Below, one piece after another: positions 35,950-48,934 of a stretch of 64,000 nt of DNA. Origin of the DNA: Caenorhabditis elegans. Its lineage: Eukaryota; Nematoda; Chromadorea; Rhabditida; Rhabditidae. Numbering within the stretch: the first letter of the stretch is position 1; every line of letters begins with the position of its first letter. The translations under genes were made by a program, and so were the position numbers. A model generated the notes under the pieces. The model was not told the origin of the DNA. It saw nothing but the letters and a program-made list of their open reading frames with translations, and ran no database searches. Where the stretch lies: contig NC_003284.9 in NCBI RefSeq assembly GCF_000002985.6, positions 14,880,001-14,944,000 of the forward strand, given 5' to 3'.

Positions 35950-37422
35950 GGTGTTTTTGTATTTGATACGTAATAATGTAAAAATATTTTAGCCATCACA
36001 TTCTCGTAATTTCAGTTAGTGATTTCTCTACACTTTTACAAGCTTATTTCTTGACTTTTTGAAAATAAGCTTCGTTTATTAAAGCTTATTAAATAAAACA
36101 AAATACGTTTTTTTACAATTTCATTTTTCTGCACACAAGGAAAGTATTTCGGCTTACAATTAGATTTTTGAATGAAACCTGTGTACTTTGAAAGAGGGCC
36201 TTCTTAATAGGTCACAACCAATAATTTAGCGGCAGTAGATCACGTTGAACTGGAGAGAAATCGATCTGAAAAGGTTTCAGTTGCACTACTTTAGAGGCCC
36301 GCAAATATTCTGGGAGCTTTTTGGATGGATTTTTTTTTCATTCAACTTGAACCAGAAATTTTTCAAGTTTACAAAATTCCAAATTTCCACAATTCTATGA
36401 AATTTCACATGCCTTCAAAGCAATGCAAAATTGCACTGGAACAATTTAGGTAGACTTTTTTCTAGTTGTCCACTGCCGCTAAATGTTCGTTGTTACTTAT
36501 TTGGAATGATTTTGGTTCCATTTGAAAGTTTGTTGTTTTCAAAGTTTTTTGAAACTCATAAAATTATAGTGGAATTTTTTTATTAATTTCTAATTATTTT
36601 CTTCAAATGTAAATCACTTCAATCGAAAAACAGACTAGAGTACTTTTCGACTCATAAAGAGCAATTTGTAAATAATTCATACGAATTTTCAGACGATCCA
36701 ATATTTTATATTTTACCTCACCAATGGCAGGTGATTTCCGAGAATTCTCTCCGCAAATCTCACTCTCTTGATTTCAACTTTTCTTCTCTTAATCACCAGG
36801 TTTCCTGTGTTTTTTCCAAGAACAGAAACCTTGGCTCATATGTCGAAAAAACATTGAAATAGCGTTAGAGTCAAAGCTCCGAATCAAATTCGTTTTTTGC
36901 ACTGATATTTCTTCTTCTTTTTTTGTCAAAAAAGGGGCCCTTTTTTCGAAAGACACTTGACGGCTGACTAGATTGCCAATTCGTTTATTAGGGTTTGAAG
37001 AGCTTCGCTTCCTGAATAGATACTCTTTTTTTTTGTTCTAGTGACACTGATGACGATGAATTTTCCATATAAATGGGGAATGCGTATGTGTGTGTATGTA
37101 TAAGACCTATTTTTAAGAAAAGAACATGAAGGATGTTGAGCAAATGAAAAAGAACAAAAGGGGAAGAGCGTCGAGTGTATCCTCTGCTCATTTAATTTTC
37201 CCTTCACTGGTTTACTGGTTTACACTTTTTAGACCATAATAAATATGAGACAAACTATGTGAGATTTAGCTCAATGAAGTAGTATTAGTTCTGGAGTGGT
37301 TCCCGGCGCTAACAATTTTACAGTAATCCAGTGCCAAGTAAATTTATTTTGGGGATATTTTAGACAAATCAAAAGTATTCAACTAGCATTTCAACTCTCT
37401 AAGGGGGCCTTCTCGGAATTTT

Positions 37423-37766
37423 GCTCTAGCTTCTTGCCCAAGTTTGGCTCAAAAAATATTAACTTGGATCAGAAGTTGGCTAAACTTTGGCAAACGTTGG
37501 GCAAGACTTTGGCAAAACTTGGATACGGGCGGCATCAAAGTTTAATTCAAGTTTCACCCAACTCTTGCCAAACTTTGGCCCAAACTTTTTTGTTTCGTGT
37601 CAAACTTGGGTAGAAGTATGGCAAGAGTTGGATGAAACTTGGGTTAAACTTTGATGTTGCCCGAATCCAAGTTGTGCCAAAGTCTTGCCCAACTTTTGCC
37701 CAAGTTTAGCCAACTTCTGATTCAAGTTAAATTTTTTTGGGCCAAACTTGGGCAAGAAGCTAGAGC
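37423..37766. mobile_element. 344-bp near-perfect palindrome (TTGGCAAACTTGG words)
   Basis: The left end starts GCTCTAGCTTCTTGCCCAAG and the right end is its reverse complement (CTTGGGCAAGAAGCTAGAGC). Both arms, about 130-150 bp each, are packed with CCAAACTTTGGCAA words. The centre includes CAACTCTTGCCA and its inverse TGGCAAGAGTTGG. It looks like a foldback MITE. Confidence 0.85.
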
Positions 37767-37769
37767 CAA

Positions 37770-40700
37770 ATGCCGAGTTATTTATGTTAATAAACCGCTA
37801 TTTCAAGCATTTTTTCACTTCCTGATCAATAAGACAACTCATACAATCTCTACAGTTGTGGCGACCGACATCTCACAGGCGTACTTTTTTTCCAAACCTA
37901 CTCTGTGAAACTTGTTTCAACATACGTATTGGTTTTGCAACAGCGAGCTAAATTGTCGTACGTGGCACAAACTGCATGTCTAATTATAAACTCGTCTTCT
38001 TTTCACATTTTTAAAATCTTACATGAGACAATGTATATAATTTTAGTTTTTAACTTCGAAATTATCAAGGCAGTTGCTTTGAACGTTTTTTTTTCAAATC
38101 AAAGACTTTTTGAGTTTATGAAAATTGTAAACTAGGGTTTTCTGAGATTTCCCCAGAAACTGATCTTATTGTTTAAGTTCGTTTTTTGTTTTGAGTTCTG
38201 GTCTTCCACTACTTGCGCCACTTGAATTTTGCAAGAAACAAAAATAAAGCTACACATGACCATAAATACTGTAATAAGGGAGCTCTGTCTCGTGCTCCTC
38301 GCCTTCAATTACACCATGTCTGCATGCTCCGTGCTCCATCCGGTTCCGACTTCGTAGTCGTCGTCGTCGTCTACATCTGAGCGTTAGTTTCCGAAGATTG
38401 ATTGATGTCAAAGTATTCATAGCCGTTCCACACAGAGACTCGTCTTTTGCATCCAGGTGGTGGTGCTAGTCTTTTCGATATTTAATTGTTTCGGACATAA
38501 AGCAGCACAACTTGAACGCGCCAGAGTTATTCTGTTATTCTTGAACATCTGTAGTTATTTTACCCTATTTTATCATGTTTCACTCTACTTTCCCACTGTT
38601 TTTATTGCCAGAAACGTTAGATTATCCAGAAGTAGTTTTGCCGTTTTAAGCTTAACCAGTAAGCATTTAGACATGAATTCCACAAATTTCGTTGTTTATA
38701 TTTCCATTCAGATTATTCAATTAAATGCTATGACGAAAGCCTATCCCTATCTCTCTATTCGATTGACGTTTTTTTTTGTTATTTTTCTTGAATAATTTCA
38801 ATATCTCTCAAAATTTGTTCCAGACATTCTTTTTCTTTTCAGATAAATTACCATTTTGACGAACATGAAAATCAGCACCTTGTAACTCAATATTGAACAC
38901 AAGAACATATAGAAAACACACACAGGTTTGTACTTTCATTTCTCAACCCAATCAATACTTTGTCAACGTGCGCCTCAAGACAGGCAGAGAGCAAAAGTTG
39001 TCTCTGGCAAAGAGTGGGTAGGAATATTTATGCCGTTATATCACTAAAAAAAGGCAGCAGAAGCCACTTGAATTGCGATTTGCCCCTTGAGAATGAAGCG
39101 CATATTCACTTCAAATTCGGCAAAACTCTAGAATCTCATTTTTTTTATCTGGGATTTTATTAACCTTAGGTTCTAGGTTTCATGACGAAAGCTGAGAATC
39201 AAAGGAGAGAAAAGCGTGCAGCTTTTTTGAAATTCATTGTTTCTTGACCGCAAAATGTTTAAATATTTTGAACTTATATCTTGAAATAACTTATTTATTC
39301 AACCTAAACGTATGTAGAAAAGAAAATTAAAATTAAAATAGATATACAACACAAGTTATGTGCAGCTCAAAAAACTTGACTTAGATTTGATGTAGGCGGT
39401 TCCAGCTTCACTTCAGTCAACTTCAGATCAAGTAGATAAGGTTGTTATTTTTTGAATAAATAAGTTTTAAATTTAAAGTAAAGTTTTCAGCAAGCTTGAA
39501 TCCAAAAAAAGAGACAAATCAGAATTCTCGAGATATTTTGCTAATATAGTTTCTAGCAAGCTAATTGTTACGTCTTTATGAGTGTCATATGACCATGTGC
39601 AATAGTCATTAAATACCTGTGTTTTTGCTTTGCGAATTTGCAAGCCTAAAATTTGAGGCAGACCAGTTTTTCCTTTGTTAGAATTTTGGTTTACATTATA
39701 GTTTTATAAAATGAAACTATGATGGCCAATTTTGATTACATGAACCAGTCTTGGTTGGTCAAAAACTTCAAATTTCAATTTTCTTTCTCCAAGGTTGTAT
39801 TTAAAACAGTATTTCAGCAAAGCGTTGCCCATGTTTAATCAAATTTTTTAAATGAACATTTTCTCATTACTGTTTGCTGATAAGACTAAAACCTTCATAG
39901 AGTCGTGAAAAATTATTTGTAAACGTGGGTTAGGCTGCCCCATGTCGGTGTGATCTACGTAGATCTACGAGAATTGCGGGAATTTAGACGCATCTGATTT
40001 CGCATCGTTAACTACGTGCTGGCGTCACATTTTTTGAGGAAAAAATTCCCGCATTTTTTGTAGATCAAACCGTAATGGGACAGCCTGGCACCACGTGCTT
40101 TTATGAAATTCTGTCTTTGTGTGCTGCTTGTCTAGTTGTAGCATTATATTCGTTGTCTTTTCAATTTGTTAAACAGGATAGTTTCTGATGTAGCTTCTAT
40201 AAGAGATTTCTATATTCAAAAAGCTAATTTGGCAATATCCCGTCTTGCTATTTTTGAATTTGAACACTATTTGAAAACTGAAAAAAATAATTTTTGAAGT
40301 AGTATTTTAATTTCAGCATGCCTATGTATTGTATGTCTGTATACCTAACTATAAGGATTTTTGGACTTTTTGATAAAAAATCAGAGTTTTCTCATAATAA
40401 CAATATGAGTAATTACCTTTTTACCTACTAAGAAGACGTACAATAAGGTAGGTCTTTTGACAATCATATTTATGATAAATTTGAAACGTATGATTTGTTA
40501 CATCCACTTTGCTTAATATTACATGTTATAGCAGATTTCAACACAAATATAGAAAAAATTAAACGCGAAATCGAAGATAAAAGTTGGTAAAACTAAACGT
40601 GAGAGCATCTGCTTTCAGTTAACCTGCAACTTCCGGGAATCAAATGTCTGCAAAGTTACACTCGATGAAATCATTCAGTTTCGTTTCTAGAGTTCCACGT

Positions 40701-40925
40701 AGTTTGCCATTCCCCCACTCGTTTTGCATAACATTGAATGATCTAGACCTTTTTTGCATATTTTCTTGGCCGCCTCGAGACGCCGGGGCCTGAACACCAA
40801 TTCTTGGCCTGGCTGTAACCCCCTGTTTGTTTATTTGCTATTTCTGTTTATTCGATTTTTTCAGTTTCGCCGCCCTCTTCATCTCCGAACACTTTTTTGC
40901 TCATCTGACACCCAAAACACTGAAA
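37770..40925. other. intergenic region upstream of the GPCR
   Basis: No gene is supported. A relatively GC-rich patch at 38280-38400 (with GTAGTCGTCGTCGTCGTC) might be regulatory. A palindromic GGTGCCA element lies at 39923-40097. The stretch 40640-40925 should hold the GPCR promoter. Confidence 0.5.
39923..40097. mobile_element. CACGTGGTGCC-type palindromic repeat, copy 1
   Basis: Its right end reads CAGCCTGGCACCACGTG and its left end ACGTGGGTTAGGCTGCC, imperfect inverses. Inside are TGATCTACGTAGATCTACGA and the pair GAATTGCGGGAA / TTCCCGCATTTTTTG. The second copy at 53361 shares all these words. This is a dispersed nematode repeat. Confidence 0.75.
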
Positions 40926-43888
40926 ATGGCAGTGGCTCACCATTTGTGTCAATTTCTGCGGAAAAATGAGACGATTGATTTCTCGACGTTATTGAGTCAT
41001 TCGCCACGGGAAGAAGCCACTTCAAACATAAATAAGGTTAGAACGAATAGGGGAAAAAATGTCAAAAAGAAACGATTTTTCTCAATTTTTTCTTTCGTCG
41101 AACAACACGGAAAGAGCGAGTACTACTACTGTGTCTAGAGTTTTAAAACTCAATTTGTTTAGTTTGATGATCAACTGATCACATCGACACAGTCATCATC
41201 AGACACTTCAAAAAAAGAAGTTTAAAATCTGAGATTCCCATAAAGGAACCGGAACCATAAAATAAAAATAACAATAAAATTGATTTCAGATTACATATGC
41301 TTACATTGCGCCGTTCATAATCATATTTGGAATAGTGGGTGATGTGTTAACAGTTGTCACTTTAACACACCCATTATTACGGAAATCATCAATCATATAC
41401 ACATACCTGACACTGCTGGCTATGACTGATTTGGTAAGAGCAAAATTATTGAAACAAACGGTATTTCAAAAAACGGGTCTCTGTCGCTACAATTGGTTAT
41501 AGTTGGTTATCAAAAACAGACAATTGTTTAAAAATTCAACGTTTTGAATTATATACTATACATTATATATTAGTCTATTGAACTCTAGTGATTAAATAAT
41601 TCATAAAGGTTGCATTGTCAAAAAAATTTGCATTGTCTGTATGTTGAAAGTAGTAATTTTTGAAAAATTGTGATCCCTTACAATACCAAAATATAAATAA
41701 TTAATTCATTAATTTCAAAAATTGAATCCGTAAAAAATGATTTTTTGGATGACTATCATGATAGGTGAAAATGATTATAATTAATAATTCTAACTTTTAA
41801 CAATTTTTTTGAAATTTATTTTTAGCAACAGTTCCTGAATTAAAAAAAATTAGTAGCATTTAGGATTTAGCAGTAAATCAATGTTTCAATAAAAAAAAGT
41901 AGTCCGAGATTTCAGCAAAGCATTTCCTTTTCTTCCTCCATTTCCTTTGAACATTCATGTTCCGAGAACCTATTAAAAGTAGAACTAATTAGTAGATTTT
42001 AGAACGTTACGTAGTACACCCCCCTCCCCCCCCCCCCGAGTCTCTAGCAGTTTTAGACTTGGTTTTTGGCCCTTACTCCTCATTTTCAGCTCACACAATT
42101 CTCTGTTATACCAATGATCATGTGGCTGCTCGACATTCGTGCCTGCTCCAAATCATCGGCGTTTTTCTATGCGCACATTGGGTTTCCTTTGGTACAGTTG
42201 TAGAGAATGGGGACTTCTTGAACAATTGAATTTTCAGGCGAACGCTTTGATGGGCTCAAGTGTGTGGATTGTTGTATTTCTGACGTTATCACAGTATATG
42301 GCGGTGTGTAAACCGTTTGCATATGGTTTAAGGTAGTTTTTGGAAGATTATTGAAAATGAAAAGTTGATTTTATTTTAGGTCACGGAAAATCTGTTATGT
42401 ATTATTTGCACTTGCTTATATGTTCAATTTCTGTATCTATGCACCATGGGCGGTAAAGAAGAATGTTCATGACATTTCTGATCTGGTACCGGAGGTATTA
42501 TTATTTACTATTATAATTTTCTTTTTCTACGATCCATTTCCCTCAGAGCTTCCTGGTATCCGTATGCCCATACGTAGTGTGTGACGCAAAGCGACCGGAT
42601 TGGTTCGTGATTTATGAAACTGCTCGCGAGCTCATATCCAGAATATTTCCATTCTTCCTTGTCGCATTTCTCAACATCAAGATTCTTATAACGTATAGGT
42701 AAGTGTGCGTTGAGTGGGGTGGGGATGTGGGGGTGGTCGAGAGAAGGAATGCAAATTTATGTTGTTTCAGAAACACCAAGCGGGATAGGATGGAGCGGCT
42801 GGCAAACTCTCAGAAAAAGTTTATGTTCGAAAAGAGCGAGAAGGAGGAGAAGCGACTTTTTATATTGCTCTTTGCAATTGTCATTGTGTTCTTTGTGTGC
42901 ACTATTCCAGCAGCTCCACTCACTATTTTAGTGGCGGATACGAAAAATAACAATGTCGGATTTCAAGTAAGTTTGGGAATATTAGCGAAGGGAATACTGA
43001 GTAATTGTGGCAAAACTGCAACACATTAGATCTTACAAAAATAGTGACAGTTATATAGATAGTGTTCCCGAAAAAGCACAATTTTCACCAAGTCTGAGAT
43101 TTGTAAAAAAAATTAATTTTCAACATGTAAACTTACAAAAAATTAGCAAATATCATCAAGTATAATATAAAACTAGGGAAATTTTTTTTGAAAGTTAAGA
43201 AAAATCATTTATCTTTGCGTTTACCTAGAATGCTTTATCACTTGGCTGCTCTTTTTTTTGACAAAACCAGATCTATTGTATTTTTCTATAATTAGTACGA
43301 TCTTATGCTCTACACAAAGTTTTATTGCGTGCTGTAAAAAAAAATTTAGAATGAGTACTGACAGATTTGTTATGCAATTTTTTTTTCAGATCTTCCGAGC
43401 AGTTGTGAACTTACTAGAATTTACCAAGTTCGCAATGAATTTCTACTTTTACTGTCTCATCAATCCAGACATCCGCAGTATTTGTGCGCACGTAATTACA
43501 TGTAAGAAGATCACAAAGCCTGCGAGAGTAAAGGGTCAACCAACTACTCCACTTTCGAAATATACAAGGTAGAATTTCAACTGATATGATTATCCCATTG
43601 AATTTATATTTCAGATCTACAAAAAATTCCACAATTCGCGACGCAAACAAGAATGGTGAAAAGCGAGGAATCGACGGCAACGATAATGATTCAAAGAAAT
43701 TCGATGACTCTAGAAATAGCTCGTTGAAATCTGGGTGAGTGGTCAAATAATCGACCGCTTATTAAATTCATTCAAATTTCAGAAAAGATTCCGTTCGGCG
43801 GGGAGTACCTGCGGACAGTTTAATCGAGAAATTAACTGTCATTAAAGAAAACGAGTCAGTCACTTCCGATACCGGAGATCACGTGTAA
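40926..43888 (+). CDS. rhodopsin-like GPCR, neuropeptide-receptor type
   Basis: This is a seven-helix receptor, probably for an FMRFamide-like or related peptide. Ten exons give 439 residues: 40926-41036, 41290-41433, 42090-42191, 42238-42332, 42380-42494, 42547-42698, 42771-42966, 43390-43568, 43615-43734, 43783-43888. The extracellular N-terminus has a glycosylation site (NET). TM1 contains IFGIVGDVLTVVTL, with Asp where most receptors read GN. TM3 ends LTLSQYMAVCKP, so the usual DRY/ERY is SQY (about 137-139). TM6 contains VCTIPAAP. TM7 ends NFYFY in place of NPxxY. A charged cytoplasmic tail of about 100 residues is rich in Ser, Lys and Asp. I weakly recall the gene as Y70D2A.1 and give no symbol. 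The start codon is the most downstream Met that keeps the glycosylation site; an upstream in-frame Met at 40827 is less likely. Confidence 0.87.
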
Positions 43889-43926
43889 AACAATACAACC
43901 TAATAACTATTTGAAATTATTGTCAC

Positions 43927-43927
<1 letters not shown>

Positions 43928-43969
<42 letters not shown>
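43928..43969. repeat. (TA)n microsatellite
   Basis: About 20 AT/TA dinucleotides, in the 3' flank of the GPCR 40 bp after its stop. Confidence 0.9.
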
Positions 43970-43971
<2 letters not shown>

Positions 43972-45032
43972 CAATTTCCCTGAAATTTTCTCTTTGATAC
44001 CATTCCTTGTTTACCAGTCTTATGTTGTGAATACTGTAGATATATATAAAAAATGAGAAAACAAAACAAAATGAAAAATTAAAATATAAGCGACAAATGT
44101 CATAATAAAATGCATGTATGTTTGAATTGTGAACACAAATGTGAAAATAAATATTTTTTATTTACTTTTTGTTTTTTTTTTGTTAAAATTAAATGGACTT
44201 GCTGCCACAACTTTTAGGAAACTGTGTTGACTTTATAATCACGATGTAGGTTATTTCTGATTTATGTTTGAATTAGCATCATAATATACATAATTTTAGT
44301 GAATATTAGTGAGAAACAATTTGTACTCAAATTATTATGGGTTTGAAAAATTAAAAATTGAAAAAGTACAACTTTTACCTTTTTTAAAATCTAAAATCTG
44401 CTATAAAAATAATTTCAAACAATCTCCCCACCGTCATCATTGATAATTTGCTACAGATAAAAAATAGCTCAAAATTGTAGCATTATGTTTCTGAAATTTT
44501 GAAATTGTTTGTTGCTGAATAAGAAATGATCGGATTTATTTTTTGTGATCTTAACACAGAACTTAAAACTCAAAAACACTCATAGAAAACAGATAAACAT
44601 TTAAAACTCTATGTATTAATTATATTACTATCACGAATTAAACCACTGTTTTCCATAAATAAAAATGGATAATTAGCAAAATGTGAGAACATCTATTTTC
44701 CAACATGCAGCACTATGGAAAAAATGGATTAATCTTTTATTAAACACAAATCTTGTTAAATAAATCATCTCTCTTAAATAAATAAAAAAATTGAGTAATT
44801 TCGAACATTTTCACACGGTTGTATACTGTCAATAAAAATTCCGCACCTCTCAAAGTTTCTTTCAAAAGTATTGAAAGTGGCAATCTCTAAAGTATCCGTA
44901 AAATATTTCTGTTTTTTTTCAAAAATGTAGATTTTCAAAGCAGATTTTCAAAAATATTCAACCCATTAAAAAGACGCGTTGATTTATTAGATAACAGTTT
45001 AATAAATAGGTTTTTAAAACATTTCGTAATGT
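43970..45032. other. convergent 3' flanks of the GPCR and ntr-2
   Basis: This is AT-rich DNA without coding signs. AATAAA at 44146-44151 and earlier AATAAA copies could end the plus-strand transcript. The ntr-2 transcript enters from the right. Confidence 0.5.
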
Positions 45033-48000
45033 TTAATTAGAGTTGGTCTTCAAGGAAGTAGAGTCTGTTGCATATGAATCAAACTTCAGTTGAGACCGGT
45101 TACTGAAAGCGGTGTAAGCATGACAGTTGTTATAATTATTGTTCATTGTTGCTGTTGAGGAACACTCTGAAAATTTCAATTATAAAAAAAATAGTATTAT
45201 CCTTCGAATTTCGCTCACCGAAATTTTCAAAACTTCGTTTTTTAGTAACTTCTGTGAACGAGCGTCTTGAACGACAAAGTGCCTTGCGAACGTGTGATCG
45301 GTTGAACAAAATGTAGATCCACGGGTTAAGGCAAGAATTTAGATTTCCAAGTATAGCGACATAATTGATAAACATGATATCTGAAATTGGTGTAAAAACT
45401 TTAATCAGTTCCAAATAATACTATACTTACGTGAGATCTCAGGCCACAATGCTTGAATAACATTAATAAGGCAGAACGGCATCCAAAGGAAGAAATTGCA
45501 TGCAACAATTGTGATTGTTAAACGGACTAAAACATAAATCCCATTTTAGATGGAGTACGAAATTTAGTTTTACCTGTCTGAACACGTTTTCTATCAAACT
45601 CTGACATTTGCTGACGGAAGCCTTTAGATTTCTTGCGGAGCTCTTCGATGTAGTCCTCGGTTGCTCCACTGAAAAAGTTGGTAGGTAAGTACCACTATAT
45701 TTTTCAACTTACGAAGAGTATTTTCCATTCCTTTTTTGACTATCCATTGCTCTAACTGATTTTGTCGAAGATAGGCGGACGGCTTTGCAAACGCAATCTG
45801 AATTTCAACATTGAAAATCACTTTACTGTTATTTTTTATAGATTTTAATTTTTTTCACGTTTTTAAGTTCTTCTCCCTTACAATAAAAAACTGCTGCAAG
45901 AATTGAGGGAAGAAGCCAGGCCAGTGTGTTGAACATGATCACATATGTAATTTTCACGGTGTTCTTGTTCTGTCCATAAATAGTCGAGCAGCGTCCAGTT
46001 TTCCTTTAAAAAAATAACACTTATTTCCCATGGCGCTTATCAATTAATTTACGAGTGCTTCGTCCAGACAAAAAATTGCGGAATGGAGAGCACCAAGGCG
46101 AGGCCCCAGGCAATTGCAGCCATCCAATTTGGACGACGATATCGTGATGAGCGGAAGTGAGCCAGTGGACGGCATATTGCCTGAAATTTGCGGTTATTTT
46201 TATCCAGCCGACCGGAAGTTTAGTTTTCGAAAAAAAATTATATTGGTCAAGGAGGACATATTATATTTATACTTAAATTTGATTTTTGAGTTTTCTAGTG
46301 CGGAATTTGTGAATATACATAACGCTATGATGACGTGAAGAAATTGAAGCTACGTTTCCTTTTTCTCATTTTTCTCTTATTCTACACGCACATACACAAT
46401 CAAAAAACACGTTGAAAAAAACGGCTTGCAAAACATGTTGACATGACTTTTTGACAAGGGATTGCTGCAAAGTTGTTCAAAGAAGGGACTTATGTAAATT
46501 AGACATACCAACTCAGAATGAATGTCAGTTCTTGGAAAAAGGCGTCACATAATTAAATTCCAAGTGAACATCCTTAAAAATTCAAGCTTTAATTCAAAGC
46601 AAATATTTGAATAAATAATAAATAATTTAAGAAATGTTTTTTGTTCAAATAGCATACATAAGATGCATATTAAAATATTTAAAGAAGAACTACGCTCAGT
46701 GGGAAAATTGCTTTATAACACACAATGACCGAAATCAGGGTCACAATGACCGAATATCATAATAAAAAAATTCAAAAAAGTTTTATAGATTTTATATGGT
46801 TTTTAGAAAATTGTTAAAATCTCAGTTTTCACCCAATTCCTATTAAAGTTACCGCCAAGCGATTTGTTTGATGGAGCGCGATTGCAGGTAAATACACTGG
46901 AAGAATTTAAAATTGACTTTTTCTAGTTTGAAGAGTTCATCCGCCGATAAATTTTTTGTTGGGGCCTATTTGAAAAATTATCTTTCAAATGTCATTGGTT
47001 TGATTCGGAAGCCTAAAAAAATGAGCTGAAATACATTCCTTGTTCATAATAAATAATGTATTTTTCATTTTTCTGATCATATTGGTAAATCTGAATATTG
47101 TCTAATTTTAAGCCCAGTGATATTTTTTTCTTAGTGAGTTCTTAGTGAGTCCGATTAGTTTAGAATTTATGCAAAACTAGATGACTTCATATTTTTTTTG
47201 ATTTCGATATTCACAAAAAAATATTTTTTTGAAAAATATCAGATAAACTCTGATTTGTGGCAGAACTATCAGCTGTCAACATTTAGAAAAATTAAACATT
47301 TCAAACAAGGAACCACAGCTTGTCAGTACACTGCCTGATTTTATCTGATTTTAGTTTTCCATGATTTCATGGTTTGCTGATTTATCAAACTTCCCAACGG
47401 ATATGTTCTGTTGAAAGGTACGAAGAACAGACAAAACAGACAGAGAGCAAAAATCATTACCTGATACCGGTCCGCGCTGATTGCAACCAGCAGAAAAGGG
47501 CTTGCATACATTGGGAACATTTGTACATATCTCATCAATTTGCATACAAAGTTTGAGCCATAGTATTGAGGATATGTTCGCTGCAATAATTTGTGTTCAG
47601 AATGCACTGCGCAGCACTTTTTAACATACAATATTGTTTCAAATTTTTTGTTGGAGGTTAACGTAAAAATCCAATTTTTACCCATTTGTACAGTGTGGTC
47701 CATAATTATGGACCACCCTGTACGAAAAAATTAAAAAAGAAAGCTATCCAAAAATAAAACCCGCATTTTTTCTACTGAAATTTGGAAGGGCAAAATCTAA
47801 GAAATGGGTAGGTTCTTCAAGCTGCCCGACATTTTTAAGTTTGGCATCTCATTATTGAATTCTATGCTAGTACAGGGGTGGGCGGCAATTGCCGTTCGGC
47901 AAATCGATTTATCGACAAATTCGGCAAATCGGCAATTGTCGGTTTGCCGATTTGCCGGAAACTTTCATTTTCGGCAAATTTCCGATTTGCCGTTTGCCGA

Positions 48001-48934
48001 ATATCGGATTTGCCGGAAATGTTTAGAGGAATTTTTTATAAGACCGGAAGACTTAACACTGTGTATTTTTGAATTTTTCCGTTTTTTCAAACATACTTGT
48101 ATAGAATTTGCTTCTTTTTCAAAATAGATGTAGGAACGTTTGCGTTTAATTTTGCCATTTAAAATTGAAATCCTGAAGTTTCCAAAAAAATCAGTGCGAA
48201 ACCACAATTTGCCGACCATTTTTGGGAAAATGCCGTTTTTTGGCAAATTCGGCAGATCGCCAATTTGCCGGTGTAAATTTTTAATTCCGGCAATTTGCCA
48301 ATTTGCCCTAAATTTCAATTCTGGCAATTTGCTGAATTGCCGATTTGCCGGAAAAAATCGTTTGCCGCCCACCCCTGCTTCAATATAGTCAAACATGGAA
48401 AATGTTATCACCCCTGAGATCCACATCGGTCAGTTTGAGTTTATTCATATTTATTTTTTCTTCCAATTTTTGTGTTTTTTTAAAAATTAATTACCTTGCA
48501 GTCTGTAGCTATAGATAATTGTTTTTTTCATAGCCTTATTCTTTCCAAAAAAAACCGCATGCATTTCAAATTGAAATGCACTTAAATATGAGACGAAAAA
48601 ATAATTGAGTTCGTTTATCCGAACTCACTTACCAACGTCAAAATTTCCGTGCCCAGAGACAAAAGAGCAAAGAGAAGGTCAGCAACGCACGTATGAATTA
48701 TGAGAAGCTGAAAGTGGTTTTAATGTAGTTGGGTTAATAGCTATAAATGCTTACTTGAACTGGTGACACCCGTCGTTTCATTACTTGGTTGGCACGAAAA
48801 ATGACGAAGAGCAGGAATAGGTTTCCCAATAGGGAAACTATCATCACCGCCGTTTGGTAGACCACCAGGAAGTAGATTTGACTCATCGCAGCAGCAGTGC
48901 GCTGGTTGGTTATGTTCAACGTGTTGTTGTTCAT
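45033..48934 (-). CDS. ntr-2: nematocin (vasopressin/oxytocin-like) receptor NTR-2
   Basis: This is a class-A GPCR for an oxytocin/vasopressin-related peptide. In C. elegans the pair NTR-1/NTR-2 binds nematocin and influences mating and gustatory behaviour. Ten minus-strand exons give 398 residues: 48755-48934, 48633-48707, 47461-47580, 46053-46180, 45882-46003, 45713-45797, 45574-45668, 45431-45526, 45219-45380, 45033-45166. N-terminal glycosylation sites (NNT, NIT) are visible. TM1 has GNLFLLFV and TM2 has CVADLLFAL. TM3 ends ISADRYQ with intact DRY at 122-124. TM6 has FFLWMPFCLIN. TM7 has LNSCLNPWIYILFN, close to the vasopressin/GnRH receptor form. The acceptor one base before the ATG (TTTCAG, C, ATG) suggests trans-splicing. 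Introns 2 and 3 are long and repeat-laden. A GnRH-receptor-like paralogue is the alternative; the neighbouring mrp-5 supports ntr-2 (F14F4.1). Confidence 0.89.
46717..46870. repeat. eroded TTAA-MITE fragment in ntr-2 intron 3
   Basis: Words such as CACAATGACCGAATATCATAA and TTATAGATTTTATATGG resemble the interior of the TTAA MITEs. No terminal repeats remain. Confidence 0.4.
47689..47722. repeat. 34-bp palindrome, copy 3 (ntr-2 intron 2)
   Basis: It reads TACAGTGTGGTCCATAATTA followed by the inverse ending GGACCACCCTGTA. One left-arm base (T for G) is the only mismatch. Confidence 0.88.
47873..48377. mobile_element. full-length TTGCCG-type MITE in ntr-2 intron 2
   Basis: It has intact terminal inverted repeats: CAGGGGTGGGCGGCAA on the left and TTGCCGCCCACCCCTG on the right. 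The 505-bp body contains many CGGCAAAT words near both ends and a less repetitive centre. CAGGGG ends are reminiscent of hAT-type elements, but I could not find a convincing 8-bp target duplication. Confidence 0.85.

Larger units (their letters stand above)
29535..37420. other. gene-poor 8-kb interval
   Basis: I see no convincing gene. A short ATTTT tandem lies at 29620-29642. An imperfect direct repeat of about 75 bp links 30212-30290 and 30520-30600. Pyrimidine-rich DNA at 32370-32830 and 33600-33850 keeps reading frames open. A half TTGCCG repeat lies at 34450-34690. One reading frame at 35584-35949 is listed separately. None of the rest shows domains or a plausible exon chain. Non-coding RNA genes cannot be excluded by eye. 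Confidence 0.5.

Noticed and set aside
47965-48426. 153-codon minus-strand frame inside ntr-2 intron 2
   Set aside because: It lies within the TTGCCG MITE; its repeated words keep the frame open.
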